From an uncultured Collinsella sp. (GTDB lineage: Bacteria > Actinomycetota > Coriobacteriia > Coriobacteriales > Coriobacteriaceae), in assembly GCA_900544725.1 (NCBI GenBank), contig UQWK01000023.1, positions 1 through 33,041 on the forward strand: a stretch of DNA of 33,041 nucleotides, given 5' to 3'. Positions 32,331 to 33,041 of this stretch are shown piece after piece. The notes beneath the pieces are model-generated. The model made no database searches and was not told the origin of the DNA. It was given only the letters and a program-made list of their open reading frames with translations. How positions within the stretch are numbered: the stretch's first letter is position 1; every line of letters begins with the position of its first letter. Both the position numbers and the translations under genes were made by a program.

Positions 32331-32367
32331 CGCCCCATTTGAGTGTCCATCTCAAATGGGGCGTTTT
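32331..32367 (+). terminator. Intrinsic terminator of ftsH
   Basis: A perfect 13-bp stem CGCCCCATTTGAG / CTCAAATGGGGCG with loop TGTCCAT is followed by TTTT. It lies 21 bases after the ftsH stop codon. Confidence 0.92.
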
Positions 32368-32385
32368 GCGTGGGGAGTGTTGTAT

Positions 32386-32877
32386 ATGAAGATCGTGGTG
32401 AGCGCCTGTTTAATGGGCGAGAGCTGCAAGTATAACGGGCTCGACAACTATCATCGAGAGCTGGTCGAGGCTTGCGAGCGCACGGGGACCGAGGTCCTGT
32501 TGGTATGCCCTGAGGTTTTTGGCGGCCTGCCCACACCGCGCAAGCCGTCCGAGATTGTGGACGGCGAGGTCCGTACCTGCGAGGGTACCTCAGTCGATCG
32601 CGAGTTTCGCCTGGGTGCCGAGCGCGCGCTCGACATGTGCGAGCAGGCGGGCGGCCCGTCCCAGATCGCCGCGTGCGTCTTGCAGGACCGTAGCCCCTCG
32701 TGTGGTGTAGGCCGTATCTACGACGGAACGTTCAGCGGTACGCTCACACCGGGTAACGGCGTTTTCGTCGACCTGCTCCTGCGCCACGGGTACCGTGTGA
32801 TTCCGGCTAGCGAGTTCGATCCCAGCATGCTGGAACATTGTCCACAGCACTCGAACCCAACACTTCCTCACGGGTGA
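32386..32877 (+). CDS. DUF523 family protein
   Basis: DUF523 proteins are short, cysteine-containing proteins of unknown biochemical function. The 163-residue product shows the family signature: VVSACLMGESCKYNG at the start, VCPEVFGGLPTPRKPSEI, and VLQDRSPSCGVGRIYDGTFSG, with Cys residues likely binding metal or an Fe-S centre. The ATG at 32386 is chosen because the conserved MKIVVSACL begins there and GGGGAG precedes it. The frame is open upstream, but that DNA is the ftsH terminator. The last ~18 residues (from PSMLEHC) look unlike the family and overlap a recombinase remnant on the other strand, so the original C-terminus may have been altered. Confidence 0.82.
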   Translation: MKIVVSACLMGESCKYNGLDNYHRELVEACERTGTEVLLVCPEVFGGLPTPRKPSEIVDGEVRTCEGTSVDREFRLGAERALDMCEQAGGPSQIAACVLQDRSPSCGVGRIYDGTFSGTLTPGNGVFVDLLLRHGYRVIPASEFDPSMLEHCPQHSNPTLPHG

Positions 32878-33041
32878 CCGTTTTGGCATCATCCGTGAAG
32901 TTGATATTGAGTACGACCCGGTCATCAAAGACGTAGACCGAGTTGACAGGTGCCGTACCCAGGCAGTCCCTCCCCGCGGTCCTCGCGCAGGAACGCGTAC
33001 ACGGTCCTCCCGTCTCTTGCGCCCCTCCTGACCCAAACCCT
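32807..33041 (-). pseudogene. Remnant of a serine recombinase C-terminus, frameshifted
   Basis: On the minus strand, codons from 32944 to 32807 read NSVYVFDDRVVLNINF then TDDAKTVTREEV and a stop. From memory, this is like the C-terminal strand-rich end of large serine recombinases (the [VI]NS[VI]YV[YF]DD[RK][IV]V pattern). Upstream, to the window edge, a different frame reads GRTVYAFLREDRG, so the two parts are separated by a net one-base shift somewhere near 32945-32985. No complete gene is visible and the sequence leaves the window. The 3' end overlaps the DUF523 gene by about 70 bases. It could instead be the intact end of a gene with another frame choice. The family call is by recall only. 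Confidence 0.4.

Overview
The window is a GC-rich, gene-dense piece of bacterial chromosome made almost entirely of core information-processing genes on the plus strand. The gene order and protein types point to the class Coriobacteriia (Actinomycetota), probably a Collinsella-like gut bacterium. Supporting this are an actinobacterial-type SepIVA-like/DUF177/rpmF/rnc/smc run, a Bacillus-like Asp23-FakA-recG...plsX-acpP-rnc-smc-ftsY-ffh run, strong codon bias to GCC/GAG/CGC/GTC, and frequent GTG/TTG starts behind good Shine-Dalgarno (SD) sequences. The taxon is inferred from memory, not computed.

Layout. (1) 2-9456: a translation/replication/transcription operon, infB (5' end outside the window)-rbfA-nrnA-truB-ribF-dnaG, mostly with overlapping stops and starts, then rpoD with its own leader and terminator. 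(2) 9457-9864: a strong terminator, a palindromic REP-like double repeat, and two identical tRNA-Asn(GTT) genes, each followed by a hairpin terminator. (3) 10023-16736: asp23/gls24 - fakA-like DAK2 kinase - recG - rsmD - coaD - SepIVA-like coiled coil - DUF177 - rpmF. (4) 16824-24889: plsX - acpP - rnc - smc - ftsY - ffh, linking phospholipid synthesis, RNA processing, chromosome condensation and SRP targeting, closed by a terminator. (5) 25010-25774 (minus): a DUF134-NifX fusion with a His/Cys-rich tail, a promoter bracketed by two CATATG-centred palindromes, and an internal ribosome-binding site. (6) 25941-32877: thyA-folA, a SpoU-type RNA methyltransferase, a MATE exporter, a convergent cobO, ftsH, and a DUF523 gene. 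(7) The right edge holds what looks like a frameshifted C-terminal remnant of a serine recombinase (minus strand) overlapping the end of the DUF523 gene.

Most of the window is conventional housekeeping DNA. I see no CRISPR array, toxin-antitoxin pair, prophage or biosynthetic cluster. The points most worth following are the DUF134-NifX locus (paired operators about five helical turns apart, plus a perfect internal SD that could yield a second protein), the dispersed palindromic repeat that supplies the stop codons of two convergent genes, and the recombinase remnant at the right edge.
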